Origin: Sarcocystis neurona
Taxonomy: Eukaryota; Apicomplexa; Conoidasida; Eucoccidiorida; Sarcocystidae
Assembly (NCBI GenBank): GCA_000727475.1
Contig: KL647295.1
Location: 1,450,843-1,514,842 of the forward strand
Length of the DNA stretch: 64,000 nucleotides
Direction of reading: 5' to 3'
The translations under genes were made by a program, and so were the position numbers. Every line of letters starts with the position of its first letter. Positions within the stretch are counted from its first letter, which is position 1. Shown in pieces: positions 47,221 through 58,938 of this stretch. Under the pieces are notes generated by a model that saw only the letters and a list, made by a program, of their open reading frames with translations, had not been told where the DNA came from and did no database searches.

Positions 47221-48296
47221 TTTGGCGGTGCCTCCGGCTGCACATGAAGGTCACGTAAGAGGTACATGTACGTGCTGCCGTTGCTGTGGATGGGAAAGGC
47301 GTGGCTTGTTTTCTGGCTTCGTGTACTGCTGTCCGCTGCACACGAGAAAGCTCCCCGCAAATCTTCGATTACTGATCGTAAATCGAACCGACCGGCAAGC
47401 GTAGGTTAGGACGTCTCTGCGTGCAGGAACAGACGCACGGCAAAACCACAAAAGGCACAGATCTGCCAACTGCGTAGACAAGAGCGGCATACGAGCAGAA
47501 GGTGGATCCATGCCAGCACCAAAGACGTGACGACAGGTGAAAGACCCGCATTATGCGAGGCAGCTGTTCCCGCCTTTCGGCCGATGCAGTTGCTTTCAGC
47601 GTAGATCTCCCGTATGGAAGTTACAGTCCAGGGGCTGTAGCCTTTCACTATGCTTTTTCTGCTAGTCCTGCGCCCCCGATCAGGTTACTCATCGAGGATC
47701 AAGTGCATACCCTTCCACCGTCTCCCCACGCCTGTGGTGTATGCATGATTCCAGTCAAATATCGCCTCCTGTTTCTCGTCGCGTCGTCTTCCACTCGGTC
47801 TCCTTTCCTTCACTAAGACGAATCTACACAAATGTGCTTCTCAGAAGACATACCTCACGTCTCACCTCACAACCGGTGAAGAGCTGTATTTTTTTCAGAC
47901 TGCACGTGCTTTCACGTCGCTCGGCATGTATATTCGTTCTACGTCAATGAAGCGCGCACGCGGGTTATAGCTTTCAACTTCATTCTTTCGCAACCAAAGA
48001 GAACTGTTCGAGCAGAGAGGCACTTCACATTCCCTACCAAAGCCAGAATAGCTTCGCTGACGATTAACGGAACTCGCACTTTTCGATCAGAAGGAGTCGC
48101 AGGATCCCTACGCTACGGCATGTTTCTCGTGATATTTTTCGCCTCACACACGTGGACAGGTTTGCGCCACTTCCGCATATGTGTGACTGGGAGTCCTAAC
48201 CTCGCGAGGAACTTTGTTTTCTGTGAAACGATGCTTCCTCCTTGACTTCCCCATCGACAGTGCGACGCTATGGGCGATAATGTGAGCAGCACTTAC
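47221..48296. other. Low-repeat stretch, open frames but no fixed gene
   Basis: A minus frame at 47511-47251 starts MDPPSARMPLLSTQLADLCL and a plus frame covers 47553-47816. Both look protein-like and neither has confirmed splice signals. The minus frame could be a 5' leader exon of EndoG. Confidence 0.3.
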
Positions 48297-48534
48297 GTCT
48301 TGTTTCAAACCCTGCTGCAGCCGCGTGACCTGGTCCGCTCGGTGCCGTCTCGATTCTCCTGTTGCTCCTGCTTGTTGCTCTGTTGGCCGTTGCTGCCGCA
48401 CTGCACGTCTTTTGTTTGAATTGCTCCAGATTCAGACCACCTCACCTGCGTCCTGGAGCTGCTCTGCTACAGGTTGTGCTCCTGCAGCGCTTGTCAACTG
48501 CTTCCGCACGCTCACGAAGCAAGTGTACACTTCA
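48297..48534 (-). CDS. Hypothetical Gln-rich, coiled-coil-like exon pair
   Basis: Two minus exons, 48534-48446 (EVYTCFVSVRKQLTSAAGAQ and onward) and 48400-48297 (VRQQRPTEQQAGATGESRRH and onward, ending RLQQGLKQD). Donors are GCAG|GTGAGG and GAC|GTAAGT, the acceptor GTGCAG|TG. They join in phase 1 across a 45-base intron, giving a charged, Gln-rich helical sequence. The upstream block (48958-48725, starting MHILRLTSTSMGSGTTPAVT) may belong to the same gene but I found no junction in phase. No family recognised. Confidence 0.35.
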
Positions 48535-50056
48535 CTACGAGTCTAGCTTCAAGGAGAGATGAAGTCAGATGCGGAAAACGAATAACCGCACACAGGACGT
48601 GCACCACAGAAAAGAGTGAGGTGTGGATATCCGGGACGCGCACGAAGATGACCAGGACACACGCGCAACACAGACGCACGAGGTCACAACAACATCTGCT
48701 GATACTCTCCTGAAAAAGGATCCATCATATTAATTTGCGAACCACAGTAAGGAATAGAGAGGACGAGTGCTCCTGATGAACCATCTGTTCTGGTACTGTC
48801 ACAGGTTCACCTCTGTGGTTTTGAGAGCGCCTCGCTACGTAAGCAGCTAACCGTGGGTCGATACCGCCACAACCCCTGGTCGACCCGACCAGCTGAGCTG
48901 TTACAGCTGGTGTTGTCCCGCTCCCCATACTGGTACTAGTTAGCCGCAGAATGTGCATTCCTTTTGGGGCCAGTCCCGCTGTTTTAAGCCAACACTCGGC
49001 TGTGGCGGCGCAATCACTGCTGCTGCTTCAGCTGCCGCTCCTCAACTCGCGTCCGCTTTCTCATTGTGCACTGCTGGCCTTACGGCCCCCGCTGTTCCTG
49101 ACGGAGGGGCCGCCGCTGCTAGCCCGGCCCCGCGCCTGCTCCTGCAGCCACCCAACTCGTGAAGCGTGTCTATGTGTGTTTCGACTAGTCGCCTGTGCTT
49201 CCATGTGTGCATTGTACTCTGAAAAACAGCTGCTGTCCCTGCCCCTGCGCCAGTGCTTCTCACTGTTTACAACAGCTGCTAGCGCTGCAGCACGGAGGCA
49301 CACTTCACACGGATACTACTCCTGGTTTTCCTGGTTGTTCTGTTGCTGTTTGGGTTGCCTTCCCTGATAGAGATCGCATAGGATCCAAATTACCGCAGCA
49401 GCTTCGTGCATGAAATCGGAAAGTTGTCCCCTTGGCGGCTTGCGACACGTGAAGAGACGCATCACTTCTGCGGGCACCCACGTTGGCACGATAGGACCAC
49501 AGATCTCCCCGCAGACCTATTCTGTGACTACAGCCGTTACAAATACAGATATTGTTGCCTGATAGTCCACAAGCGGCCGCTATTCGTCGTTTCCGACTGA
49601 TCCCGCCTGTAGGCAGAGACGCACATACAAGTGCATACATGCATGCTCGAACGTGTAAGGTACGAGAATTAGGACGGAAAAGGGAAGCAGACGCAAGCAG
49701 ACGCATAAGCGTGAAATCTGGCAAGTCGATAGAGTTGCTGTGGGTTTTCCGTGCGAAACCGTTGGACCTCAAGCGACACACTACGTCCGCCCAATGCACC
49801 AAGGTCTCCGACAGCACACTGGCCTTACCTACAGCATTGCCTCCAGCGTCTACTTCAATTCTGCTATATGTGCATTCATGCAAGTACACACTTATGCATG
49901 CGTACAGCTGTAGACGTCAACCGGCAGAAGGTCGTCTGAAACACAGACTAGTTGGCGACACCAAGTTGTACAATCATGTTTGTTGACGTGTACCCTCTTC
50001 ATTCGTCTTCTGTGCGCCTGTATTTTGTGGCTCTATGCCCCAGACGCACGGGAAAC
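48535..50056. other. Probable intron/exon mixture of minus-strand gene(s)
   Basis: Protein-like minus frames at 48958-48725 and 49889-49640 (EVDAGGNAVGKASVLSETLV region, with a GTAG|GTAAGG donor inside). A competing plus frame occupies 49552-49986. I could not connect them. Confidence 0.3.
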
Positions 50057-52119
50057 TTGTCGGAACGGACTCTCTGCCGAATGCGCACCACGTTTTCTAG
50101 ACCCCCAGGACGTAAATGCGTACGCAAACCTACGTGTGTACGGCGAACTTGAGTCACAGGTTCCTGCCTGCATACATTGTGTGACTATGCGGACACGCGT
50201 ACAGAAGAGCATACATCGTGGCATACAGGTATGGTATACACACAGTAGCTCCTGAATAGCCCGTCGGAGCGAAATGTTGCCCATATTACTGGCTATGCAA
50301 CCGTGGCCGCAGGTGCCCTGTACAGGTCGGCTTTCATACGCCTGTCCTTATCTCCACCTGTGTGCCTAGAGCTGCTTGAGGCTTTTGCAGGTTGTTTCGC
50401 ACCTAGCTGTCGTTTGCCCTTACGTCTGATCCAGATTGGTTCTTTGCACCTGCGGGGCCCTTGCCTGTGGGTCTTACCTAGATTGGTTCAGCTTGTGTCC
50501 GGCCGTATGTATACGTATGCGAATGTATTCTTCAAGTGGATTCGTACATATAATCGTTGCCACAGAAATCGTCTCTGTCATCTGTGGACCGCTTCTTCGC
50601 CACCAGGTCCAGGTCGTCCAAGCAGCTTCTGTCTACATACGACAAACACGAATGCTCGTGCACATACTTATATACGGATACGCATGTAACTAATGCATTT
50701 ATATACGTATGTATATATATATATGAGCTAGTAGCATTTACGTGCGGTGTACTTACATGAAAGCGTATGTACACACCCGCGCACGCTTTTGCCTAATGCG
50801 TTTAACTGGCACGAACACGCGTTTGTCTATGTGTGTAGTACTTGCACGTAGGGCAGTTTTACGAAGGCGGGTACGTCTTCACTGTTGAAAGTGGCATCTA
50901 CTGGCTCTGTAACTAAGGAACCCGTACGAGTGCGTATCAAGTGCGTTTGGCGCTGCCCGGCTATATAGAGGGCTCCTCTTCTGCAAAAGTGGGTGTGCCG
51001 ATGTAGCTGCTGCCCTCTGGAGTTAGACCGCACGTGTGTGCGGGGTAAACGCAGTGAGCACCAGCGCACTCTAGACACCGAATACGTCAGCATCGTGGTA
51101 TTATAGACTTCTCACGTGTAAATAAATGTGGCAAATAAATATGTAGGCATTGAGTACTGTCCATGCATGTACATATATATATGTATATATGCATACATAC
51201 ACGCAGGGCAGCTGTAAATGGACTCGGGGAGACAGCGTGCTTTATTCATGCGCTAGTGACATTTGGGATCCCCTCACGAAAACTTGATTCTGCTAGCCCG
51301 CTTGACTTCTCGTAGACATACACATATGAAGAGAATCCCTACACGGCAGTGTGTCTGCCGATTTTAGTAGTTCCCTGTTACGTATGTCCCATACGCTGTC
51401 CCTGACGTGGCTTTTCTGAACCGTGTCCGTGCTTTCTTAACACCGGCAAATGCGTATCTATAGAGTGGTTGTCAACAGCACGCTCCCCTTCACCTGAAAA
51501 CATACAGAGTGAGCCCTCCACACCGGGTGGTTGCAATCGCGACTCCTGCGTTGGAACAGCCTGAGACTCTCTTCTTCTTGTACCCCTGCAGGACCAAGTT
51601 GAATGCTGCCTCGCCAGCGTGGAGCCTTATAAAACGGAATACATACGGAGATGGCCTTGCAGCCGTGCTCCGTATAAACAGTGCTAGTGCACCACTGGCT
51701 TCATAGGTTCTGCAGTCCCAGCAACAGCGTAGGTCATCCGCGGAGTTTGCCACCGCCGTACGGACTGCTTGGGACACTAGAAGATACAAAAGCTTCTACC
51801 CACTACAGTTACGACGCTACAGTGGCGCCAAGGAATGTGTGCGCAGTCGGCTAAAGCAACAGCCGCACCTTACACCGTAAATGTCGCAATGGCGCAGCAC
51901 CAGCAGGCGCAACTGCAGGAAGAGCCAAGTGCATTGCTGGCCGGAGTTCATTGAGTTCTGGCAACCGCAGAGGCCGTCCGGGTGCACGGGAATGCAGCGC
52001 GTCGGCGACACTGCACGCGTACGTCCGCCACTGCTCTCCTCGTGACCGTGCACAAATGTGCACAGAGCTCGGATGTGGGCAAGGACGCTGCGCAACCGTG
52101 AAGCGCAGGTGACAACCAC
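50057..52119 (-). CDS. Hypothetical protein, four joined exons (minus strand)
   Basis: Exon A ends at 51874 (GGT|GTAAGG; reads LPELNELRPAMHLALPAVAP upstream). Exon B 51776-51494 has SQAVRTAVANSADDLRCCWD, then FRFIRLHAGEAAFNLVLQGY and a KKKR cluster. Exon C 51016-50842 has GALYIAGQRQTHLIRTRTGS and FVKLPYVQ. Exon D 50167-50057 has SSPYTRRFAYAFTSWGSRKR. Junction phases (1, 2, 0) all fit, with acceptors TTGTATCTTCTAG, TCTAACTCCAG and TATGCAG. The start of exon A is not fixed; two frames stay open to 52119 and 52264. The 3' end lies below 50057. No domain recognised. The four-way phase agreement in non-repetitive DNA makes a real gene likely. Confidence 0.45.
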
Positions 52120-53600
52120 GACACCCGTCCCTACGTATATATACGTACATGTACATACATGTAAGCGTACAGGTGAATATCGTAACAGTGAGCATGCGGT
52201 AGGTATTTTGAATCATTGTGCTGTGTACCCAAGCTGCATTAGCTCGAATCACACCAGTGGGCACGTGACGAGCATAGTGGCCGTATGTAAAAATTCGTTT
52301 TCGCGTTCAGCGCAGAGCACCGCGTGAGTGTGATTCTTTAGCGGTGCGGTTCTTGGCATAATTGCAGATACGATTCATTCTGAGAATGGGTCGCGCATGC
52401 GTACGCACAACGTTTCACAATATAACACACACACTACACTACAATTTCCGTCCTTGCCCTCACACTGTCCCTCACTCCAGTGGCGATGTATCCCTCTCCC
52501 TGCGTCTCCGTCCTTACACCCACGTTCCACTGCTCTTCACATTTTCCAGCGCTCTGATTATCTCCTCTCGTGACTGACACGCACCACCTGCTGACACGCA
52601 GCCTCCGTCCCCACAGCCCCTGATCAGTGTCCGCTGATCCTCATTCTTAAACATGGCGTAGACCAACTGTGACGCGTATCCAGGTACACACGTATGTACG
52701 GATGTACACACGAGAATTCGCGTCCGCAGAGATACGCATACATACGCCAGCTACACAACTGCGCGTAAATATATATATATATATATATATGTATGCCTGT
52801 GTGCGTACGTACGTATGCACTCATATGGTTGCAGGTAAAATACACGCATGTCTGCGTAGGTAGGTACGCACAGAAAAGCAGGCGGGCACCATCCGGCCAC
52901 ATCTCCTCCTGCTGCCCGCGGCCTCCTCTCCTTAGCTTCTGACCTCCTAACCGCTACTGTGCCATTGTGGTGCCTGCCACACCCTCTTATACACGCATGT
53001 ACGTATCTAGATACATACACTCGCCTACACATACACACATATCCCCATGTGTGCATCTACCCCTTCTTCCTCGAATTTTTCACTGGGTCAGTCCCCTTCG
53101 CGATCTACGTGTTGACTGCCTACTATACACGCTTCTTCCTGCTTTCTGCACACACTGCTGCTGCAACAGCCTTATTACCGCGGAGGGTGCAACCCGCCAA
53201 CAGCGGTCCAATGTGAGCAGAGACAGCACCCACGTCGATACAGCAGCAGAAGCTGAAACCCCCACCAGCAACAGAAGCAGTATCTCAGCAGCAGCAACAG
53301 TAGGGCGCCCATCTTTCGTTAGGTCCTCTGTCTTCCACAACATATCTAATCTGTTGTTCTCTGCAACAGGCGACGACCCTGCAGCACTGGCAGCACCAGT
53401 CGGTTCTCCCTCTCGGCAACGCCACCGTTGCAAAAAAGCAACGTTGCCAAGCAAGCAGAGCAGACCTGGCGGCAGTCCCAGCAGCAACCTTCTATCTTCC
53501 TAGTCGACAACCGCAAACGCAGCTAGATTCCCCTGCGGCTGCTTCTACTGCTACTGCGTGTATCGCTACTTCTCCTTCCCTACAGCACCGGCAGCACCTT
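52120..53600. other. Spacer between hypothetical gene and PRL
   Basis: TA runs at 52765-52790 and return of CAG tracts after 53150. A plus frame at 53219-53503 (Ser/Ala-rich) and a minus frame at 53487-53080 overlap each other, so neither is called. Confidence 0.4.
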
Positions 53601-56600
53601 TCACATGATGCTGCAACCCTTGATACAGCAGCGCTGCATGTGACTTCTTCTCCGGTAGCTCTTCAAGAACTGCAGCTGTCGTCGATTTATCGCTCCTGCG
53701 CACGCGCCATCACACATGCACACATACACATATAGTCGACTGTGCTTTTCCAAAAACCCGCGGAACATACGCAGACCAGTGGACTGGTCGTGCACGACAC
53801 AACAACCCGGCAACACGCCCGCCTCCTACACTCCGTATGCATCTACAGATATACATACATTCGGAGCGAGAGAGACTGCAAGCCTTTTCTTCACAGATGG
53901 AGGACATAACGCCAGTGCAAAACGCACGTCTTTTATGCGGCTCTTTTTCTGGAGCGCCGATTGACTTTCAACTGTGCTATTCTTGCTGCGAGATCTGCTG
54001 CTCTGTGACTGCTGCTGGTGCCACCCCTGCGGCGACAGTGCGTCGTGCCCATGCGGCTCGGCCGCTTGTCTGAAAGTGGTGCTGCTGCACCTGCTGCACC
54101 TGTTGTGACTTCTGCTGTCATAATAAAAGCTACTCACACTCCTCGTCATCCTGCGTGTGACTTCTGCTGCGATTCCTGCTGCTACTGTAACAGAATGGCG
54201 CTACTGCAGAAAATGTCCCTGGTGCTCCATGAGCTGCGCGACTGTTCCTCCTGAAGCAGTTGCTCCACAAAAGCTGCCCTGCTGCTGGCACTGCTGCTGC
54301 AGTACACGAGAACGTTTCGAGCTGCACATCTCACTTCTGTGTGCGACGGTTACCTTTCCTGCGTTCTCGTATAAACATGATCGCATCCATGGGGTCCATG
54401 CCTTTTTCAATGAGTGCCACCGCGACGAGGACCGGGGCTCTGCCAAGTCCGGCGACGCAGTGAACCGCGATGGCCGCCGCTCGCTGCTGGGCGGCGACGC
54501 TGTTGCATAGCGCGAGCCACTCGTCAATCACTTCTTCCGGCGGGGGTTCCCCATCAGGGAAAATCCACTCGTGTGTGCAGATGCCTGCTTGTCGGACCAA
54601 CGCATCATCGTACGTTGCTTCGCACGTGCGCACCAGATGCGTCACGTTGAACGCCTTCATTTCATCGATGTACGCCGGAAGATTTTCATCACTAGGGGAA
54701 TCTAAAATCAAAAACCTTTGTCTCCCTGCTTCCACTCTTGTCGGTCTGTTCATCACTGTCGCCGCGCGTCCCATGTTCACCGTTCCTGTGTTTCGACTGT
54801 TGTAACGGAAGTCGTTTCCCCGCATCGTCCCTACGCAGCCCGCGGTCTTCACATCCCCTCCGCCGCCTCCTCCTCCTCCTGAGGCTGCACACAGCAGCAG
54901 TCCCCCTGGGCGTCCTCTCTCTCCTCCTGCTGCCATTTCGGAGCCACAGCCCACCACCGAAGAATACGCCCCACTACTATTGTTATTAACACACCGCGTT
55001 CCTGCGCCTCCCGCAGTCCCCCCTTTTCCTGCTGTCCTGTAGTCTACGTCGGCCGTCCGAAAATTCACCTCGCCTCCTGGTCCCGCTGTTGCCGCTCCGT
55101 CGTACAGCGCGCGTCCTCCTGTTGTCGTTCCCGCTTCGGCGGTGCCTCTGCACCCCCCGCTGCCTGAACTTGTCCCCTCCACGCCTTTTCCTGCTCCTCT
55201 GAGTGTTGTTCTCCCTCCTCCTCCTCTGGAGGATGCTGCCGCCCGCCAAGTGCCCCCGCTGCTCGTCTCGTTCGCAGTTGACCCAGACGGCAACCCCATG
55301 CCACGTGAGTCCCCTACGCAGGGGTCACGAGTTCGATCTGCCGCTGCTGCCGCTGCACCCACCACGTGCAGTGCTGCTAATCTGGCAGCAGTCCGCAAGT
55401 CACTCGCTCCACAGGTGCTTACACTCGCTGTTATCAGTCCCCGTGGTCTTTCTGCTGTTGCTGTGGCAGACATTCCCCTGCGGATCCCTTTCCTCTTTGA
55501 TGCTGCCACGCCGGCTTCTTCTTCCTTTCCTTCCTCGTCCTCTTCCTCCTCCTCAGGCCACCTGCTGCCCCGCCAACTTGTGCGATCACAAATTCCTCTG
55601 GCTTTTTCTCCCGCCGCTGCTGTGTTGCTGCGTTTCACGCTGCTGTCTCCACCTCTCGCAGAAGGCAAGGCCACCAATGACCGCGCTGACAGCAAACCAA
55701 ACGTCGGCCCATAAAACGGCTCCTGCTGCTTCCCTACGTACCACGACGCAGCAAGGGGTAACGCCGCAGGTCCCAGACCACCTCCACTTGCTGCTGATCC
55801 TCCAGCACTGAGCTGTTTGCCGCTAAACGAGCAACTGCTGCAGTCTCCGAGATTCGGCTGACGTGCTCCTATCGCTACTGCGAGCTCGTCTCCAACAGCT
55901 GCTTCTCTGTTGCTGTTGGCTCCGCTGAGATTATCGTCCACTCCCTCCGTTTCTGCAACAGCAGCAAACCACCCTCTCTCAGCAGCGGCAGCGGGTGCTG
56001 CAACTCCTCCTCGTTGTTCCAAAGGAGCAGGAGCAACGGCAGCAGCGGAGACAGTGGACGTCGCACAGAATGCTGCTGTGGCTGCTGGAGCAGTCACATC
56101 CGCTACAAGCGTTCTTCTAGTGCTGCAGCGTGAAGTTAAAAAGGCAGGCGCGACAATGCTTTCGTCCTCTGGTATCAGATCTTCATCCGCAGCAGAAAAG
56201 TCGCCCCTTGTCGCACGTGAAGGTTCCCTATATTCTCTTCCGTGCCGCTTCTGAATGTGCCTTGCCGTTGCTGTCCTCCCCTCGCGCTTGTGTACCGGCG
56301 CACCAACGCCGCTAATGCTCTGGCTCTTGCTTTCCTGCAGCTGTGGTTTGCCCGGTTCCCCTCTGTCTTTCCGGCGCCTGGTGTTCTCGTCTCCTGTGTC
56401 TCGTCTCCCCGAGCGATTCGTTCGATGTGCGTGCCTGCGTCCACCTCTTTCCCCTAAGGGCAGTTTACGTACAAAATCCTCCGCGCTCTTCCCGTCGTCT
56501 GTGCTGCGCTCTTCCAGAACGCCGTTTTCCTTTCCCTCAGAACTGGTCCTGGTGCCGCAGGGAGTCTTCACCGGGTTCCGCTCTCCTTCGCCTGTTATTC

Positions 56601-57534
56601 TGTTGCTGCTGTGCGGTCTTCTGATCCTGTTAGTGCTGTGGAATCTCGTTTCGTCGTCGCTGCTGTTTGCTGTTTCCTTCGTCCGCAGCAAGAAGCCGCT
56701 TGCGCAGCTCCGGGTGCTGCAGTCGCTGCCGCCTCCACACTGTCGTGCTCCTGGTGCAACACCCTTCCCTCCTGCTGCTGTTGCTCTCTCGCCTCCTACG
56801 GACGAAGCAAACGAAGAAGTGCTGTACTTTCTTTCTCTGAGGCTTTCCGCACTTCCCGTGGTGCTGCAACCCTCTCTCTGACTGCTGCTGTAGGGGAACG
56901 TCGATGTGCTGCTGCTCTCCACGACCATCACCACGGCCTCTTCCTTTTTCAACAACTGCTGTTCTTTTACGTGCTGCTGCTTCTGCTGCCGGGGCGGCCG
57001 CTCTGGCGCCGACTCCGTCGCGTGGTTGCTTTCTTTTTCTCTTGGAGGAACCAACTCAACGTTGAGAGTAGCGTTTGACGCTGTTGCTGACAACAGTTCT
57101 GCTGCTGTGGCGGATCTTGCTCTCCCTCTTTCTGCGGTTGCTGCAGCACTCAACACTCCCGACGCTGCTGACGCAACGCACTGGTAGTCTGCTGCTGCCG
57201 CAGAGAGCGCAGGCAGTAAAGACTCGCGCGCCGCAGCAAGCGAGAAGGGAGACGCAGCGAACGAGAGTGCTGTGGCTGCTGTCGTTCCACACGCGCTGCT
57301 GCTGCTGTGTGCCGTCGACGCAAAAGATGCGTTCATTTTCACAAAGGAAACAACAACCCGCAGCAGCCACCTATCCCCCGCCCTTCCTCTCGCTCTCTGT
57401 CCACGTCCAGAGCAACGAAAACTCCCCGTCCCTCGACTGCGAACACAGCAGAAAAGTGCGTCCGTACCGCCCTGTATCTGTGCTGCTGCTGCTCCACCAG
57501 CTCGCCTCGTGTTTTCGCTGCCAATGCCGTTCAA
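53601..57534 (-). CDS. PRL/PTP4A dual-specificity phosphatase with long N-terminal frame
   Basis: Prenylated tyrosine phosphatase. The main exon 57534-54354 contains MNRPTRVEAGRQRFLILDSP, LVRTCEATYDDALV, the acid loop WIFPDGEPPPEE and the P-loop HCVAGLGRAPVLVAVALIE with catalytic Cys at 54459-54457. It ends on AAAG|GTAACC. The last exon 53695-53601 reads GAINRRQLQFLKSY and ends KGCSIM, a CAAX box expected to be farnesylated. The family's usual start corresponds to the Met at 54753, giving about 164 residues, close to the normal 170. The same frame is open for another 927 codons upstream (Ser/Ala/Gly/Arg-rich, acidic EEEEEDEEGKEEE run). The phosphatase identity is certain. Whether the extension is translated with it is not known; 54753 is the alternative start. 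Confidence 0.87.
53696..54353 (-). other. PRL intron
   Basis: A 658-base intron with CTG-type tracts on the plus strand around 54000-54310. It separates the phosphatase domain from the exon carrying the prenylation tail, so skipping it would yield a non-prenylated product. Confidence 0.7.
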
Positions 57535-57561
57535 GACGTCGTGTCGAGGGTTCGCACGCAG

Positions 57562-57999
57562 TCACCACAGGCTTACTGCTGCTGTTTTGAGGCCCTTCTT
57601 CTTCGCGCCGTGCAGAGACACGTAGCTGACTGACGCTGCTGTAGTTCTGGTGCTCCTGGTTCTGCCACCGGGGTCCACCAGCGTATACGGGTTACACGAC
57701 TGCGTGGTGTCGCTTCGTCTGCCTGTCTCCGAAGCCGCTCTCCGCAGTTTCCTTCGCCTCTGCTGGTGCCGTGCCGTGTGCCGTCTTGAACATGCGTCAC
57801 TTCTCCTGCTAGCTTCCAGCCCTGCCCACGCGTCTTTTCCACCGCCAGCAGTCTGAAGCAGCAGCAGCGCGCACGCAGCATCAGTAGCAGACCTGGATAA
57901 CTGAGGAGCTGCACGGCGTCTACCCAAGAGCAGCTTGGGCAGCACAGAAAGCGCGGCGTCAGTCGTCCTGTCGCTATTGAGTATATAAGTGTGCTGCAT
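57562..57999 (-). CDS. Candidate upstream exon or separate small gene
   Basis: Minus frame starting MQHTYILNSDRTTDAALSVL and ending KKKGLKTAAVSLW, Arg/Ala/Thr-rich. It lies just upstream of the PRL open frame, separated by 27 bases and in another frame. It could be a 5' exon of that gene or a frame opened by composition. Confidence 0.25.
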   Translation of the reverse strand: MQHTYILNSDRTTDAALSVLPKLLLGRRRAAPQLSRSATDAACALLLLQTAGGGKDAWAGLEASRRSDACSRRHTARHQQRRRKLRRAASETGRRSDTTQSCNPYTLVDPGGRTRSTRTTAASVSYVSLHGAKKKGLKTAAVSLW

Positions 58000-58862
58000 G
58001 CCCCGCTAGCAGGTGCACAGCAGCAGCGCGTGCACAGAGTCCGCAAATAAGCGAGAACAAAAACGAGAGACGCCTGCTCCGACGCAGATACTGACTACTT
58101 CGGTACGGATCCCAGCGCGGGTGCTACCAGCACACGTTCACAGTCATCCACACAGCGTCTACACCTACGCATGTATACGCGCATGCCAGTACGTACACAA
58201 ATTGCCGACACTTCACGCCGTGCACAGATATCCACATGAACACGCCGCGCGCACATCCACACGCAACACGTATCACGTCCCCCCTGCGCAGATACCTGTC
58301 CTCGTGAGTGCCGCACGTCTACACAGCAAAACGAGCGGAAGATCTTGCACAACAAGTTCGTTTCTTAGACGTGCACCCACACAGCCACAAGAAGTGAGTC
58401 CCCTCGACATCCCAACTACGACGTAAACGCGCTCACATCTATCGTATAAATATATATTATTCACACACGTCTACGCGGCGTCTACATACACACACACACG
58501 CACACATACAGAGGAGTGAATACGCAACAGCTGGATGCGCGCACGACGCCCACATCCAGGCTTCTCCGCGTAGCCCCAGGGACGACGACTGCGCGCCTCA
58601 AGAGTGTCCTAGCTTCAAACAAGCAAAAAACGACGCGCCAATATATCCCTGTTGAGACTGCAAGAAAAGCCCGCAGTCCTGGCCACAGTCAGCAGCACAC
58701 ATGCAGAGGTAACAGGTACAGACACACGCACATGCAAGTATGAACAAACACGCATGTCGTGCTTGTCTACATATATATGCTTATGTGCGCCTGTACGTAT
58801 TCCATGCATATACTCTGCAAATACACACGTGCAGCCTTCTTTATACAAAGGCCATCGCTTAC

Positions 58863-58938
58863 CGCTATTCGAGTAGGATCCTGCAGTTGTACGCGTAGCC
58901 GTCTTGCTTGAGCCGCTCTTCATCGCCTTCTTCGCCAT
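58863..58938 (-). CDS. Candidate first exon MAKKAMKSGSSKTATRT...
   Basis: A 76-base exon begins with a lysine-rich N-terminus (MAKKAMKSGSSKTATRTTAG) and ends on GCG|GTAAGC in phase 1. A strong acceptor TTTTCTTGCAG at 58658 could continue it in frame (VSTGIYWRVVFCLFEARTLL). The basic start resembles small nuclear or ribosomal proteins, but nothing more specific can be said. Confidence 0.27.
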
